From: Sphingomonadaceae bacterium 3R27C6
GTDB lineage: Bacteria; Pseudomonadota; Alphaproteobacteria; Sphingomonadales; Sphingomonadaceae
Assembly: GCA_005503215.1 (NCBI GenBank)
Contig: SCNS01000002.1
Coordinates: forward strand, 186,001 to 250,000
Direction: 5' to 3'
DNA length: 64,000 nt
Both the position numbers and the translations under genes were made by a program. The notes below the pieces were generated by a model. It searched no databases. It was given only the letters and a program-made list of their open reading frames with translations, and was not told the DNA's origin. The first letter of the stretch is position 1, and every line of letters begins with the position of its first letter. Below are positions 20,118 to 28,127 of this stretch, piece after piece.

Positions 20118-20492
20118 ATGACGCCCGAATCCACTTCCGAACTTCCCGCCACCGTTACTGCACCGCTGATCGGTCGCGCGCGTTTCGCGCCGGGCGATAT
20201 CGTGCGCCATCGGATGTTCGACTTTCGCGGCGTCGTGTTCGACATCGACCCGGTCTTTGCGAACAGTGACGAATGGTATGAGGCGATCCCCGAGGACATT
20301 CGCCCGGCGAAAGAGCAGCCTTACTACCACCTGCTCGCCGAAAACGGCGATTCGTCGTACATCGCCTATGTCAGCCAGCAGAATCTGGTCGCCGACGGCG
20401 ACAGCGGGCCGATCGATCATCCGCAAATCGATGCGATGTTCGAGGGGCTGGAACGAGGCCGCTACCGCGTCCGCGCCATCCATCGCCACTAA
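20118..20492 (+). CDS. hspQ: Heat-shock protein HspQ (YccV-like, hemimethylated-DNA-binding fold)
   Basis: A 124-residue protein with the HspQ domain at about 22-110: ARFAPGDIVRHRMFDFRGVVFDIDPVFANSDEWYEAIPEDIRPAKEQPYYHLLAEN..., then SSYIAYVSQQNL (quoted in part for identity). In Enterobacteria HspQ is induced by heat through sigma-32 and acts as a specificity-enhancing factor for the Lon protease; an equivalent role here is inference. The frame is closed by a TAG at 20106-20108, so ATG 20118 is the first possible start. There is no ribosome site before it, and the heat-shock promoter overlaps so closely that the mRNA should be leaderless or nearly so. The stop is 6 bases from that of the converging permease gene. 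Confidence 0.93.
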   Translation: MTPESTSELPATVTAPLIGRARFAPGDIVRHRMFDFRGVVFDIDPVFANSDEWYEAIPEDIRPAKEQPYYHLLAENGDSSYIAYVSQQNLVADGDSGPIDHPQIDAMFEGLERGRYRVRAIHRH

Positions 20493-20498
20493 GGCAAA

Positions 20499-21371
20499 TC
20501 AGGCTTTCAGTTTCCATCCCGAGGCAAGCAGGCGGTAAGTCAGCAGGCCCAGCCCGATATTGACCCCAACCAGCACGAGCGCCGCGGTCAGCACCGGGAT
20601 GGCTATCGTCGAATCGACCGTGCCGATGAAGCCGTAGCGAAAACCCATGATCGCATAATAGACCGGGTTGCCGTGCGCGATCGCCTGAAACCACGGCGCC
20701 AGCTTGTCGACCGAATAGAAGGTCCCCGATAGCAGCGCGAGCGGGGTCACGACGAAATTGGTCACCGCGGCGGCATGATCGAACTTCTCGGCCCAGACCG
20801 AGGTGATGAGGCCAAGGAACCCGAGCATCGATGCGCCGAGCACGCCAAAGACCGCCACCGCCCACAGATGGTCGGGCATGACATGCACACCGGGCCACAG
20901 CAGCATCGCGAGCCACAGCGCCAGGCCGACGAGGATCGACCGCGTGATCGCCGCGCCGACCAGCGCGATGATCAATTCGCCGACGGCGAGCGGCGGCATC
21001 AGATAATCGACGATTGTTCCCTGAATCTTGCCGACGAGCAGCGAAAAGCTCGAATTGGCGAAGCTGTTCTGCAGCATCGCCATCATGATCAGGCCGGGCG
21101 CGATGAAATCGGCGAAGGGAACCCCGATGACCGTCCGCCCTGCCCCGCCCAGCGCGACGGTGAAAATGACGAGGAACAGGAGCGTGGTGATCGCGGGAGC
21201 CCAGATTGTTTGCAGCTGGACCTTGAAAAACCGCCGCACCTCCTTGACATATAGCGCGTGCATGCCGGGCACGTTCAGCGTTCGAATATGGGGAACGCCG
21301 GGTTCGGCAAAAGTTGGAGTCGCGGCGGAATTTGTCGAGTCGGGGCGCGAAATTTGGGGCTGGTCGTTCAT
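20499..21371 (-). CDS. ABC-2 type transporter permease
   Basis: A 290-residue integral membrane subunit with six predicted helices, starting from ATG 21371 (GGCGAGA upstream). The region YVKEVRRFFKVQLQTIWAPAITTLLFLVIF followed by GVPFADFIAPGLIMMAMLQNSFANSSFSL is typical of YadH/DrrB-like ABC-2 permeases, as is LLSGTFYSVDKLAPWFQAIAHGNPVYYAIMGFRYGF near the end. It has no nucleotide-binding domain and no ATPase gene lies next to it in this window. The transported substrate is unknown; relatives work in lipid, polysaccharide or drug export. It diverges from gcrA. Confidence 0.9.
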   Translation of the reverse strand: MNDQPQISRPDSTNSAATPTFAEPGVPHIRTLNVPGMHALYVKEVRRFFKVQLQTIWAPAITTLLFLVIFTVALGGAGRTVIGVPFADFIAPGLIMMAMLQNSFANSSFSLLVGKIQGTIVDYLMPPLAVGELIIALVGAAITRSILVGLALWLAMLLWPGVHVMPDHLWAVAVFGVLGASMLGFLGLITSVWAEKFDHAAAVTNFVVTPLALLSGTFYSVDKLAPWFQAIAHGNPVYYAIMGFRYGFIGTVDSTIAIPVLTAALVLVGVNIGLGLLTYRLLASGWKLKA

Positions 21372-21495
21372 GGCGTTCTCGCCTATCGCCTCCCCGATCT
21401 TACCGCAAGCTGGGCAACGATTGAATGCCGGTCCCGAAAGGATCGACAACGCGGATCGCCTGACCGCCCGCAGCGTGAATGATGAGGAATAGATT

Positions 21496-22191
21496 ATGTC
21501 ATGGACCGACGAGCGCATCGAAAGCCTGCGCACCATGTGGGAAAAAGGGCTGACCGCCAGCCAGATCGCTGATGAACTCGGCGGCGTTAGCCGCAATGCG
21601 GTGATCGGCAAGGCGCATCGCCTCGGCCTGAAATCGCGCCCCTCGCCCGTGAAGGCGACCGAGAAGGTAGCCAAGCCCGTCAAGGCCGCGGCACCCGCCG
21701 CACCGAAACCCGCAGCCCCCGCTTCCGCGCCGCGTGCGGCCGCACCGGTGGCGCCGCGCCCGGTGGCACCTGCCCCGAAACTCGATGCCAAGCCGGTCGT
21801 CGACACGCCGAACGCCGACGGCGGATTGGGTGATCCGACGCCGAAGGCCGATGCGCCGCGCATCGTCTCGATCGGCCCCGGCGGTTTCATCCGCCAAGGC
21901 CCCGGCGATCAGCAGGCGCCGATTCCGCCCGCGCCGCCGCGCCGGCTGGTGCCCGCCAAGCCGAGCCCCGAGATCGCCGACAAGACGACCTTGCTCGACC
22001 TCAACGACCGCATCTGCCGCTGGCCGATGGGGCACCCGGGCGAGCCCGATTTCCATTTCTGCGGTGAAGCGGTGAACCCCGGCTTCCCCTATTGCGTCGA
22101 GCATTGCGGCCGCGCCTATCAGGCACAGCTGCCGCGCGGCACGCGCCGCCCGCCCCCGCCGCCGCCCTTCGGTGGTCCCCGAGTTCGTTAA
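21496..22191 (+). CDS. gcrA: Cell-cycle transcriptional regulator GcrA
   Basis: A 231-residue alphaproteobacterial regulator that, in Caulobacter, works with sigma-70 at promoters carrying CcrM-methylated GANTC sites to drive S-phase genes. The N-terminal DNA-binding helix-turn-helix is plain (SWTDERIESLRTMWEKGLTASQIADELGGVSRNAVIGKAHRLGL, residues 2-45, quoted in short blocks). A long Ala/Pro-rich linker (about 50-165) leads to the conserved C-terminal sigma-binding part with CRWPMGHPGEPDFHFCGE and YCVEHCGRAYQ. The linker is longer than in Caulobacter (about 173 residues in total there). GAGGAAT precedes the ATG. The downstream thioesterase gene begins at or just after its stop. Confidence 0.95.
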   Translation: MSWTDERIESLRTMWEKGLTASQIADELGGVSRNAVIGKAHRLGLKSRPSPVKATEKVAKPVKAAAPAAPKPAAPASAPRAAAPVAPRPVAPAPKLDAKPVVDTPNADGGLGDPTPKADAPRIVSIGPGGFIRQGPGDQQAPIPPAPPRRLVPAKPSPEIADKTTLLDLNDRICRWPMGHPGEPDFHFCGEAVNPGFPYCVEHCGRAYQAQLPRGTRRPPPPPPFGGPRVR

Positions 22192-22201
22192 GGCGCGTCC
22201 G

Positions 22202-22600
22202 GTGAGGCCGTTCGGCCAGGATTTCCAGTTCGCGCGCGCGCTCGGCCTGCAAATGGTCGAGCGCGGCGACGGGCGTTGCACGATGGCGATCGATATCGAA
22301 CGCGAACGCCATTTCAACCCGAACGGCGTTGCGCACGGCGGCGTTGCCTATTCGCTCGCCGATACCGCCATGGGCGGCGCGCTGATGAGCCTGCTCGAAG
22401 AGGGGCTGGTCTGCGCGACCCTGGAAATCAAATTCAACTATCATGTCGGCGTGCGCGAAGGCCGGCTGACGTGCGAGGCCGCCGTCCTTCACCAGGGCAA
22501 GCGCATCGCCAATATCGAAGCAAAGCTCTATCAAGACGGCCGCCTCGTCAGCAGCGCGAACGGCAATTTCGCGATTTTCGCGGCTCCATCGGCCCGATAG
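22202..22600 (+). CDS. PaaI-type hotdog thioesterase
   Basis: About 132 residues with a hotdog fold: HFNPNGVAHGGVAYSLADTAMGGALMSL matches the PaaI 'NxxGxxHGGxxxxLaDxA' active-site signature, and the later strands CATLEIKFNYH and TCEAAVLHQGKRIANIEAKLYQDG follow. It should hydrolyse an acyl- or arylacetyl-CoA thioester. GTG 22202 with AAGGCG 5 bases upstream is preferred; GTG 22172 inside gcrA is the other option. It is probably co-transcribed with gcrA, which is an odd pairing with no clear functional link. Confidence 0.88.
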   Translation: MRPFGQDFQFARALGLQMVERGDGRCTMAIDIERERHFNPNGVAHGGVAYSLADTAMGGALMSLLEEGLVCATLEIKFNYHVGVREGRLTCEAAVLHQGKRIANIEAKLYQDGRLVSSANGNFAIFAAPSAR

Positions 22601-22606
22601 GCGAAA

Positions 22607-22632
22607 GGCGCCGGGTCTTTCCACCCGACGCC
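22607..22632. terminator. Hairpin between converging genes
   Basis: A 10-bp stem with one mismatch (22607-22616 with 22623-22632) and a CTTTCC loop sits between the thioesterase and the outer-membrane barrel gene, which converge here. Confidence 0.5.
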
Positions 22633-22654
22633 TCCCGTTCCCGCTCCCAAGAGG

Positions 22655-23488
22655 TCAGAAGCGGTAACTGATGCTCCCGCGGACGCTGTGCGTCCGGAAA
22701 TGCGAACCGCTGCGCTGAATATCGGTGCCCCCGCCGTTCAGCAGGAAGGGATTGGTCGGCGGCGCGGTCCCCGGCCCGACGTTCACGCGGTAATCGTCGT
22801 CCTTCACGTCGGAATAGAGATACTCCAGCCCGACCGCGATCTTGTTGGTGAGCATCAGCTCGGCGCCGCCGCCGGCGGCGTAACCCCAAGCGTGCGTCTT
22901 GCCATTGTCGGCAAAGCTGTTCGCGGTGTTCGAGGTCACGAACTTGTTGTCGAGGCGCGCGTAAGCCGGGCCGCCGGTGACATAGAAGAGCGCGCCGCCG
23001 CCGGGCGTATAGCCGGCGCGGACGCGAAGGCTGCCCTGATAATCGGCCTCGCGGCTCATCGTATAGCTCGCGGGCGTGGTCGAAAAGCCGCTGACGCTAT
23101 CGCGCGCGACGCTGCGGCCGCCTTCCAGAAGCGCGCCGACAACGAAATTGCCCATGCGCTGATCGAGGCCGATGCGGCCGAAGAATTCGGGGCCATCCTT
23201 GTCGTTGCGGCAGCCGAGGTTCGCGGTGGCCGTCGCCGCGCCATTACAGAAGCCCGGCGAAAAGGCGTTGGCGCCGCCCGACGTCGTCACCTGGTCGCCA
23301 TAGGTGCCGTCGCGGTTCGTATCGAAGACGAGCGTTTCGCCGCGGTCGTTGCCCTGGAGCGTGCCGCCGCCGCCGATGCTGATATAGGGTCCGTTGAAAT
23401 CCTGCGAGGTGTCGCGGCCTTCCTGTGCCATAGCGGGCATGGTGATAGCGGTGGCCGCAAGTGCAGCGAGGAGAGAGAGGTCTTTCAT
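22655..23488 (-). CDS. Outer-membrane beta-barrel protein (OmpA-like/opacity type)
   Basis: A 277-residue protein with a signal peptide cut after AMA (about residue 20) and an 8-strand barrel pattern: YISIGGGGTLQG near the start, FFGRIGLDQRMGNFVVGALLEGG, YQGSLRVRAGYTPGG, AWGYAAGGGAELMLTNKIAVGLEYLYSD and a C-terminal RGSISYRF ending in Phe, as barrel-insertion signals do. An inserted Cys pair (FCNGAAT...LGCRND) could form a disulfide in an outer loop. GTGGAG precedes the start. It diverges from parE. Its role is unknown; such barrels often act as surface antigens or porin-like structural proteins. Confidence 0.85.
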   Translation of the reverse strand: MKDLSLLAALAATAITMPAMAQEGRDTSQDFNGPYISIGGGGTLQGNDRGETLVFDTNRDGTYGDQVTTSGGANAFSPGFCNGAATATANLGCRNDKDGPEFFGRIGLDQRMGNFVVGALLEGGRSVARDSVSGFSTTPASYTMSREADYQGSLRVRAGYTPGGGALFYVTGGPAYARLDNKFVTSNTANSFADNGKTHAWGYAAGGGAELMLTNKIAVGLEYLYSDVKDDDYRVNVGPGTAPPTNPFLLNGGGTDIQRSGSHFRTHSVRGSISYRF

Positions 23489-23646
23489 TTTTTACTCCAC
23501 TTTTTGAATGACTTTGCAGTCCGAACCCTAACCCACCGCGCGCATCCAAGGTTCCCGTGTCGCACGGAAACAGGTTGAACGGAGTGCCGCACAGTCACCG
23601 AAAAGCGCCCTTGCCAGCCGCCTTGGCGGCCCCCTATAGCTGGGTC

Positions 23647-25626
23647 ATGAGTCACGATTTGTTCGACGCCGCGACCCCCGCCACCGACAGCTACAACGCT
23701 TCGCAGATCGAGGTGCTGGAAGGGCTCGAACCCGTCCGCCGGCGCCCCGGCATGTATATCGGCGGCACCGACGAACGCGCGCTGCATCACCTCGCCGCCG
23801 AAGTCATCGACAACAGCATGGACGAGGCGGTCGCGGGCCACGCGACGCGGATCGAGATCGAACTCGACGTCGGCAATCGGCTGACCGTCGTGGACAACGG
23901 CCGCGGCATGCCGGTCGATCCGCATCCGAAATTTCCCGGCAAATCGGCGCTCGAGGTCATCATGACCATGCTCCACTCGGGCGGCAAGTTCGAGGGTAAG
24001 GCTTATGCGACGTCGGGCGGACTGCACGGCGTCGGGGTCAGCGTCGTCAACGCACTGTCAGTCGAAACCGAAATCGAAGTAGCGCGAAGCAAACAACTGT
24101 ATCGCCAGCGCTTTTCACGCGGCACACCGCTCGGCGGGCTTGAGGAACTCGGCCCGACGCCCAACCGGCGCGGAACGAGCGTCAGTTTCGTTCCTGACCC
24201 CGAGATTTTCGGCGATCACGGGCGGTTCAAGCCGCAGCGCCTCTATCGCATGGCGCGCTCGAAAGCCTATTTGTTCGCCGGCGTCGAAATCCGCTGGAAA
24301 TGCGCGCCCGAACTGATCGGCGACGACACCCCCGCTGAGGCGGTGTTTCAATTCCCCGGCGGCCTTGCCGATCACCTCAAGGAACAGATCGGGACGCGCG
24401 AATGCGCGACCGCCGAGCCTTTTGTTGGGCGGCAGGAGTTTCCCGGCGATCAGGGCCGCGCCGAATGGGCGATCGCCTGGCCGTTATGGTCCGATGGATC
24501 GTATAGCTGGTATTGCAACACGATCCCTACCCCCGCCGGAGGGACGCATGAGGCGGGCCTGCGTTCGGCGCTGACCAAGGGTTTACGGGCCTTTGGCGAG
24601 TTGATCGGGCAGAAAAAGGCCGCACAGATCACCGCCGAGGACGTGTTCAACGGCGGCGAGATGATGCTCTCGGTCTTCATCCGCGAGCCGCAGTTCCAGA
24701 GCCAGACCAAGGATCGCCTCTCGAGCCCCGAGGCGGCGCGCTTCACCGAAAATGCCGTGCGCGACCATTTCGACCATTTCCTGTCGGACAATATGGACCG
24801 CGGCCGCGCGCTGCTCGGCCTCGTCCTCGACCGGATGGACGAGCGCCTCAAGCGCAAGGCCGAGCGCGAGGTCAAGCGCAAGACCGCGACGAGCGGCCGC
24901 AAGCTCCGCCTGCCCGGCAAGCTCACGGACTGTGCGAACGACGGCCCCGAAGGCACGGAATTGTTTATCGTCGAAGGCGACAGCGCTGGTGGCAGCGCCA
25001 AGCAGGCGCGCGACCGCAAGACGCAGGCGATCCTGCCGATTCGCGGCAAAATCCTGAACGTCGCAAGCGCCAGCGCCGACAAGATCCGCGCCAATCAGGA
25101 AATCGCGGACCTCGCGCTCGCGCTCGGCTGCGGGATGCGCAAGGATTGCGACGCCGACCGGCTGCGCTACGAAAAAATCGTGATTATGACCGACGCCGAC
25201 GTCGACGGCGCGCATATCGCGACGTTGCTGATGACCTTCTTTTTTCAGGAAATGCCCGACATCGTGCGGCGCGGTCACGTCTATCTGGCGCAGCCGCCGC
25301 TCTATCGCATCACCTCGGGCAACACCTCGGTCTATGCGCGCGACGATGCCCATCGCGCCGAGATCGAAGCGACGCAGTTCAAGGGCAAGAAGGTCGACGT
25401 CGGTCGTTTCAAGGGCCTCGGCGAGATGAACCCGAACCAGCTCAAGGAAACGACGATGGACCCGGCGACGCGCTCAATGCTGCGCGTGACGCTGCCGCAG
25501 GAATATGAGGAGCGGCACCTGGTCAAGGATCTGGTCGACCGGCTGATGGGCAAGCACCCCGAACACCGTTTCCAGTTCATCCAGGCCAATGCCGCGACGC
25601 TCGACGAGGCGGCCATCGACGCCTGA
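23647..25626 (+). CDS. parE: DNA topoisomerase IV subunit B
   Basis: A 659-residue ATPase subunit that powers strand passage to unlink sister chromosomes. The GHKL ATPase is visible in EVLEGLEPVRRRPGMYIGGTD, DNSMDEAVAGHATRIEIELD and VDNGRGMPVDPHP; the transducer domain follows; the TOPRIM domain carries EGDSAGGSAKQARDRKTQAILP and MTDADVDGAHI with its acidic pair. ParE rather than GyrB is inferred from length and the 'NRRGTSVSFVPDPEIFG' region. ATG 23647 is chosen over a frame opening at 23557 that adds an odd leader. A 6-bp hairpin (23617-23630) lies just before the ATG. ParC is not in view. Confidence 0.93.
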   Translation: MSHDLFDAATPATDSYNASQIEVLEGLEPVRRRPGMYIGGTDERALHHLAAEVIDNSMDEAVAGHATRIEIELDVGNRLTVVDNGRGMPVDPHPKFPGKSALEVIMTMLHSGGKFEGKAYATSGGLHGVGVSVVNALSVETEIEVARSKQLYRQRFSRGTPLGGLEELGPTPNRRGTSVSFVPDPEIFGDHGRFKPQRLYRMARSKAYLFAGVEIRWKCAPELIGDDTPAEAVFQFPGGLADHLKEQIGTRECATAEPFVGRQEFPGDQGRAEWAIAWPLWSDGSYSWYCNTIPTPAGGTHEAGLRSALTKGLRAFGELIGQKKAAQITAEDVFNGGEMMLSVFIREPQFQSQTKDRLSSPEAARFTENAVRDHFDHFLSDNMDRGRALLGLVLDRMDERLKRKAEREVKRKTATSGRKLRLPGKLTDCANDGPEGTELFIVEGDSAGGSAKQARDRKTQAILPIRGKILNVASASADKIRANQEIADLALALGCGMRKDCDADRLRYEKIVIMTDADVDGAHIATLLMTFFFQEMPDIVRRGHVYLAQPPLYRITSGNTSVYARDDAHRAEIEATQFKGKKVDVGRFKGLGEMNPNQLKETTMDPATRSMLRVTLPQEYEERHLVKDLVDRLMGKHPEHRFQFIQANAATLDEAAIDA

Positions 25627-25708
25627 CGAAAAAATCGTCCCTCCCTGTCAGAAAGCCCGACCGCGGCCGACTAAATAGCCAGACGACGATAGTTGCTGGA
25701 GATTTCGG

Positions 25709-26233
25709 GTGACCGAAACCGAACAGGATCAGGCCTTTTCCGACGCGATCGCGCGCTTCGGCGGCGCGATCGCCCGCATGGCGCGCGGCTATGAGGCCGA
25801 TGCCGACCTGCGCCGCGACCTCGAACAGGATATCCAGGTCGCGCTCTGGCAAAGCCTCGCCCGCTTCGACGGGCGCTGCGCGCTCAGCACATGGGTTTGG
25901 CGCGTCGCGCACAACCGCGCGACCTCGCACATCGTCGCGCGGCGGCGCCACACGCAGCGGCGCTGGGCCAATATCGAAGATATCGAGCTGCCCACCGACG
26001 ATCCGACGCCGTTCGAGCGCGCGACGAGCGATCAGGCGATGGCGCTGATCCTGTCGATCATCGACCGGCTCGACCCGCCCGACCGGCAGATATTGCTGCT
26101 CTATTTGGAAGGTGTCGCGGCGGCCGAGACCGGCGAGATTACCGGCGTCTCGCCCGAGCTCGTCGCAACGAAGATCCACCGTTTCAAGACCATGCTGACA
26201 AACCGCTACGCCCCGTCGGGAGACGTATCATGA
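25709..26233 (+). CDS. ECF-type RNA polymerase sigma factor
   Basis: A 174-residue sigma factor from a GTG with CTGGAGA upstream. Region 2 spans about 25-90 (RRDLEQDIQVALWQSLARFDGRCALSTWVWRVAHNRATSH) and region 4 about 110-165 (LDPPDRQILLLYLEGVAAAETGEITGVSPELVATKIHRFKTML). The gene ends with ATGA, overlapping the start of a membrane-protein gene by 4 bases, which is followed 1 base later by a serine hydrolase. No textbook anti-sigma is recognisable, so the membrane protein is the natural candidate for that role (inference). The target promoters are unknown. Confidence 0.9.
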   Translation: MTETEQDQAFSDAIARFGGAIARMARGYEADADLRRDLEQDIQVALWQSLARFDGRCALSTWVWRVAHNRATSHIVARRRHTQRRWANIEDIELPTDDPTPFERATSDQAMALILSIIDRLDPPDRQILLLYLEGVAAAETGEITGVSPELVATKIHRFKTMLTNRYAPSGDVS

Positions 26234-26799
26234 CCAGCCCGAATGACGACAGCCTGCATAGCCTGTGGCGGCAGGATGGCGATGCTCTGGAACCGTTGCC
26301 GCTCGCCGAAGTCAAGTCGCGCGCCGCAGCCTTCGACCGCGCGATCGGCAAGCGAAACCGCCGCGAGTATATCGCGACCGTTTTCGTGATTCTCATTTTC
26401 GGCCTCTACGCGCTGATCCTGCCCGGAACGCTGCTCAAGATCGGCAGCCTGCTGATCATCACCGGCGGCCTTGTGATCGCATGGCAGCTGTCGCACCGTA
26501 CCTCGCGGCCCGATCCCGCGGGTGAAGCGGCCGACGTGCGCGCCTATTACCGTGCGCGGCTCGTTAACGAGGAGCATATGCTGGCGCACGTCGGACTCTG
26601 GTATATCGGCCCGATGCTCCCCGGTCTCGCCCTGTTCATGGCCAGTCTCGCCGGTCAATTTGGCAGCGCGCTCGGCTTTGCGGCCTTCGCGGCCATTCCC
26701 GCGCTCGTCATGCTTGGCATCTGGTTGCTCAACCGCCGCGCCGCCGCCATGCTCCGCGAACAGATCGCCCGGCTCGACGCCGCAACGGAAGGAGAGTAA
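26230..26799 (+). CDS. Unrecognised four-helix membrane protein; candidate anti-sigma
   Basis: A 189-residue protein with a soluble N-terminus of about 45 residues (SLHSLWRQDGDALEPLPLAEV), a pair of helices (IATVFVILIFGLYALILPGTLLKIGSLLIITGGLVIAWQL), a short polar segment (YRARLVNEEHMLAHVG) and a second pair of helices to about residue 170. The start ATG overlaps the sigma factor stop by 4 bases with GGGAGA upstream, so the two are translationally coupled. That position and the cytoplasmic N-terminus fit an anti-sigma or sigma-associated sensor, but there is no zinc-binding HxxxCxxC motif and I cannot assign it to a family with certainty. Confidence 0.75.
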   Translation: MTSPNDDSLHSLWRQDGDALEPLPLAEVKSRAAAFDRAIGKRNRREYIATVFVILIFGLYALILPGTLLKIGSLLIITGGLVIAWQLSHRTSRPDPAGEAADVRAYYRARLVNEEHMLAHVGLWYIGPMLPGLALFMASLAGQFGSALGFAAFAAIPALVMLGIWLLNRRAAAMLREQIARLDAATEGE

Positions 26800-26800
26800 A

Positions 26801-28126
26801 ATGACCCGCTTGCTCGCAAGGACGGCGATCGCGGCGAGCATCGTACTCGGCACGCCGTCGGCGACGCTCGCGCTCCAGCCGCCGGCATCGGCGCCTGCGA
26901 CCGTCAGCGAATTCGACAAACGCGCGGCGCAGCTTGTCGACCTGTTGGACGGCAGGATCGCCTTTGCTGACTATTTCGACCCGTCCTTTCAGAAGGCCGT
27001 GCCCGAGGCGCAGTTCAAAACGTTCATCGCCGGCCTGATTGCGCAATATGGAAAGCCGGTCGCCATCGACAGCGCCACCCCGACCAGCGGCCGTTCGGGA
27101 ACGGTCCTGCTTCGCTTCGAAAGGGGCGTCGCAACCGTGCTGCTGGACGTCGGCGTAGCGGCCGGTGAGCGCGTCACCGGGCTGCGCGTCACCGGCGTCG
27201 CCGTGGCCAACGACAGCTTCGACAAGGTCGCGGCCGAAATCGCCGCGCTGCCGGGGTTAACAGGCTTTCTCGTCGCCGAACTGGACGGAGCCGGCATCCG
27301 GCCCCTCGCCTCGGCCAACGCCGACCGTCAATTCGCGGTCGGATCGACGATCAAGCTCTATATCCTCGACGAACTTGCGGCGCAGGTCGCTGCCGGCAAG
27401 CGCAAATGGTCGGACGTTGTGCCATTGTCGCATTTCAGCTTTTCGTCGGCGGGGACCGCGAACTGGCCCGCCGATACGCCGGTGACGCTGCAAACGCTCG
27501 CCAACTGGATGATCTCGGTCAGCGACAATGGCGCGACCGACACGCTGATCCACCTGCTTGGCCGCGCGCCAATCGAAGCGCGGATGAAGGATGCGGGGCA
27601 CAGCGATCCGTCGCGCAACATCCCGCTGCTCACGACGGTCGAAGCCTTTGCTCTCAAGGGAAATAATTTCAATGATTTGCGGCCTGTCTTTATCAAGGGC
27701 GAGGATGCCGCGCAGCGGAAGCTGATCGAGAGCAACCAGAACCGCCTGACCCTCGCCAATGTCGACGGGATCAGTTTCACCGACGGACCGCGTTTCATCG
27801 ACAGCCTCGAATGGTTCGCCAGCCCCAACGATATTGCACGGCTGATGGTTGACTTACGCGCACGTCAGTCGAGGACCCTGCTCGCCGCGATGGCGATCAA
27901 CAATGGGGTCGGCCCGGTCGCTGCGGCCGACTGGACATATCTCGGTTACAAGGGCGGGTCGGAAAATGGCGTTTTGTCGATGAGCTTGCTCGGCCAACGC
28001 AAATCGGACGGCAAATGGTTCGTCGTCACCGCAAGCTGGAACAATCCCGATGCCAATGTCGATACCGGCCCTTTGATTGGCCTCGTCACCCGCCTGCTTG
28101 CGCTGACCGGGAAAACGACTTCCTGA
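26801..28126 (+). CDS. Exported class A beta-lactamase-like serine hydrolase
   Basis: A 441-residue exported enzyme with a signal peptide (MTRLLARTAIAASIVLGTPSATLALQ) and an N-terminal DUF-type domain (about 30-145), then a beta-lactamase2 domain. The catalytic motifs are visible: STIK near 181 (SxxK), SDN near 240, and KGG near 383 in place of KTG. I do not see the ExxLN motif that supports antibiotic hydrolysis in true class A beta-lactamases, so a carboxypeptidase, esterase or peptidoglycan role is more likely. It is the third gene of the sigma-membrane protein operon (1-base gap, AAGGAGA before the ATG) and may be controlled by that sigma factor. Its stop is 1 base away from the converging gene's. 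Confidence 0.88.
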   Translation: MTRLLARTAIAASIVLGTPSATLALQPPASAPATVSEFDKRAAQLVDLLDGRIAFADYFDPSFQKAVPEAQFKTFIAGLIAQYGKPVAIDSATPTSGRSGTVLLRFERGVATVLLDVGVAAGERVTGLRVTGVAVANDSFDKVAAEIAALPGLTGFLVAELDGAGIRPLASANADRQFAVGSTIKLYILDELAAQVAAGKRKWSDVVPLSHFSFSSAGTANWPADTPVTLQTLANWMISVSDNGATDTLIHLLGRAPIEARMKDAGHSDPSRNIPLLTTVEAFALKGNNFNDLRPVFIKGEDAAQRKLIESNQNRLTLANVDGISFTDGPRFIDSLEWFASPNDIARLMVDLRARQSRTLLAAMAINNGVGPVAAADWTYLGYKGGSENGVLSMSLLGQRKSDGKWFVVTASWNNPDANVDTGPLIGLVTRLLALTGKTTS

Positions 28127-28127
28127 C

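Noticed and set aside
22172..22201. The earlier GTG start of the thioesterase inside gcrA
   Set aside because: It adds ten residues without a ribosome site, while GTG 22202 has AAGGCG at a normal distance. It cannot be excluded.
26801..28126. An antibiotic-resistance beta-lactamase
   Set aside because: SxxK, SDN and KGG are present, but the ExxLN motif needed for class A deacylation is not seen, and the protein has an extra N-terminal domain.
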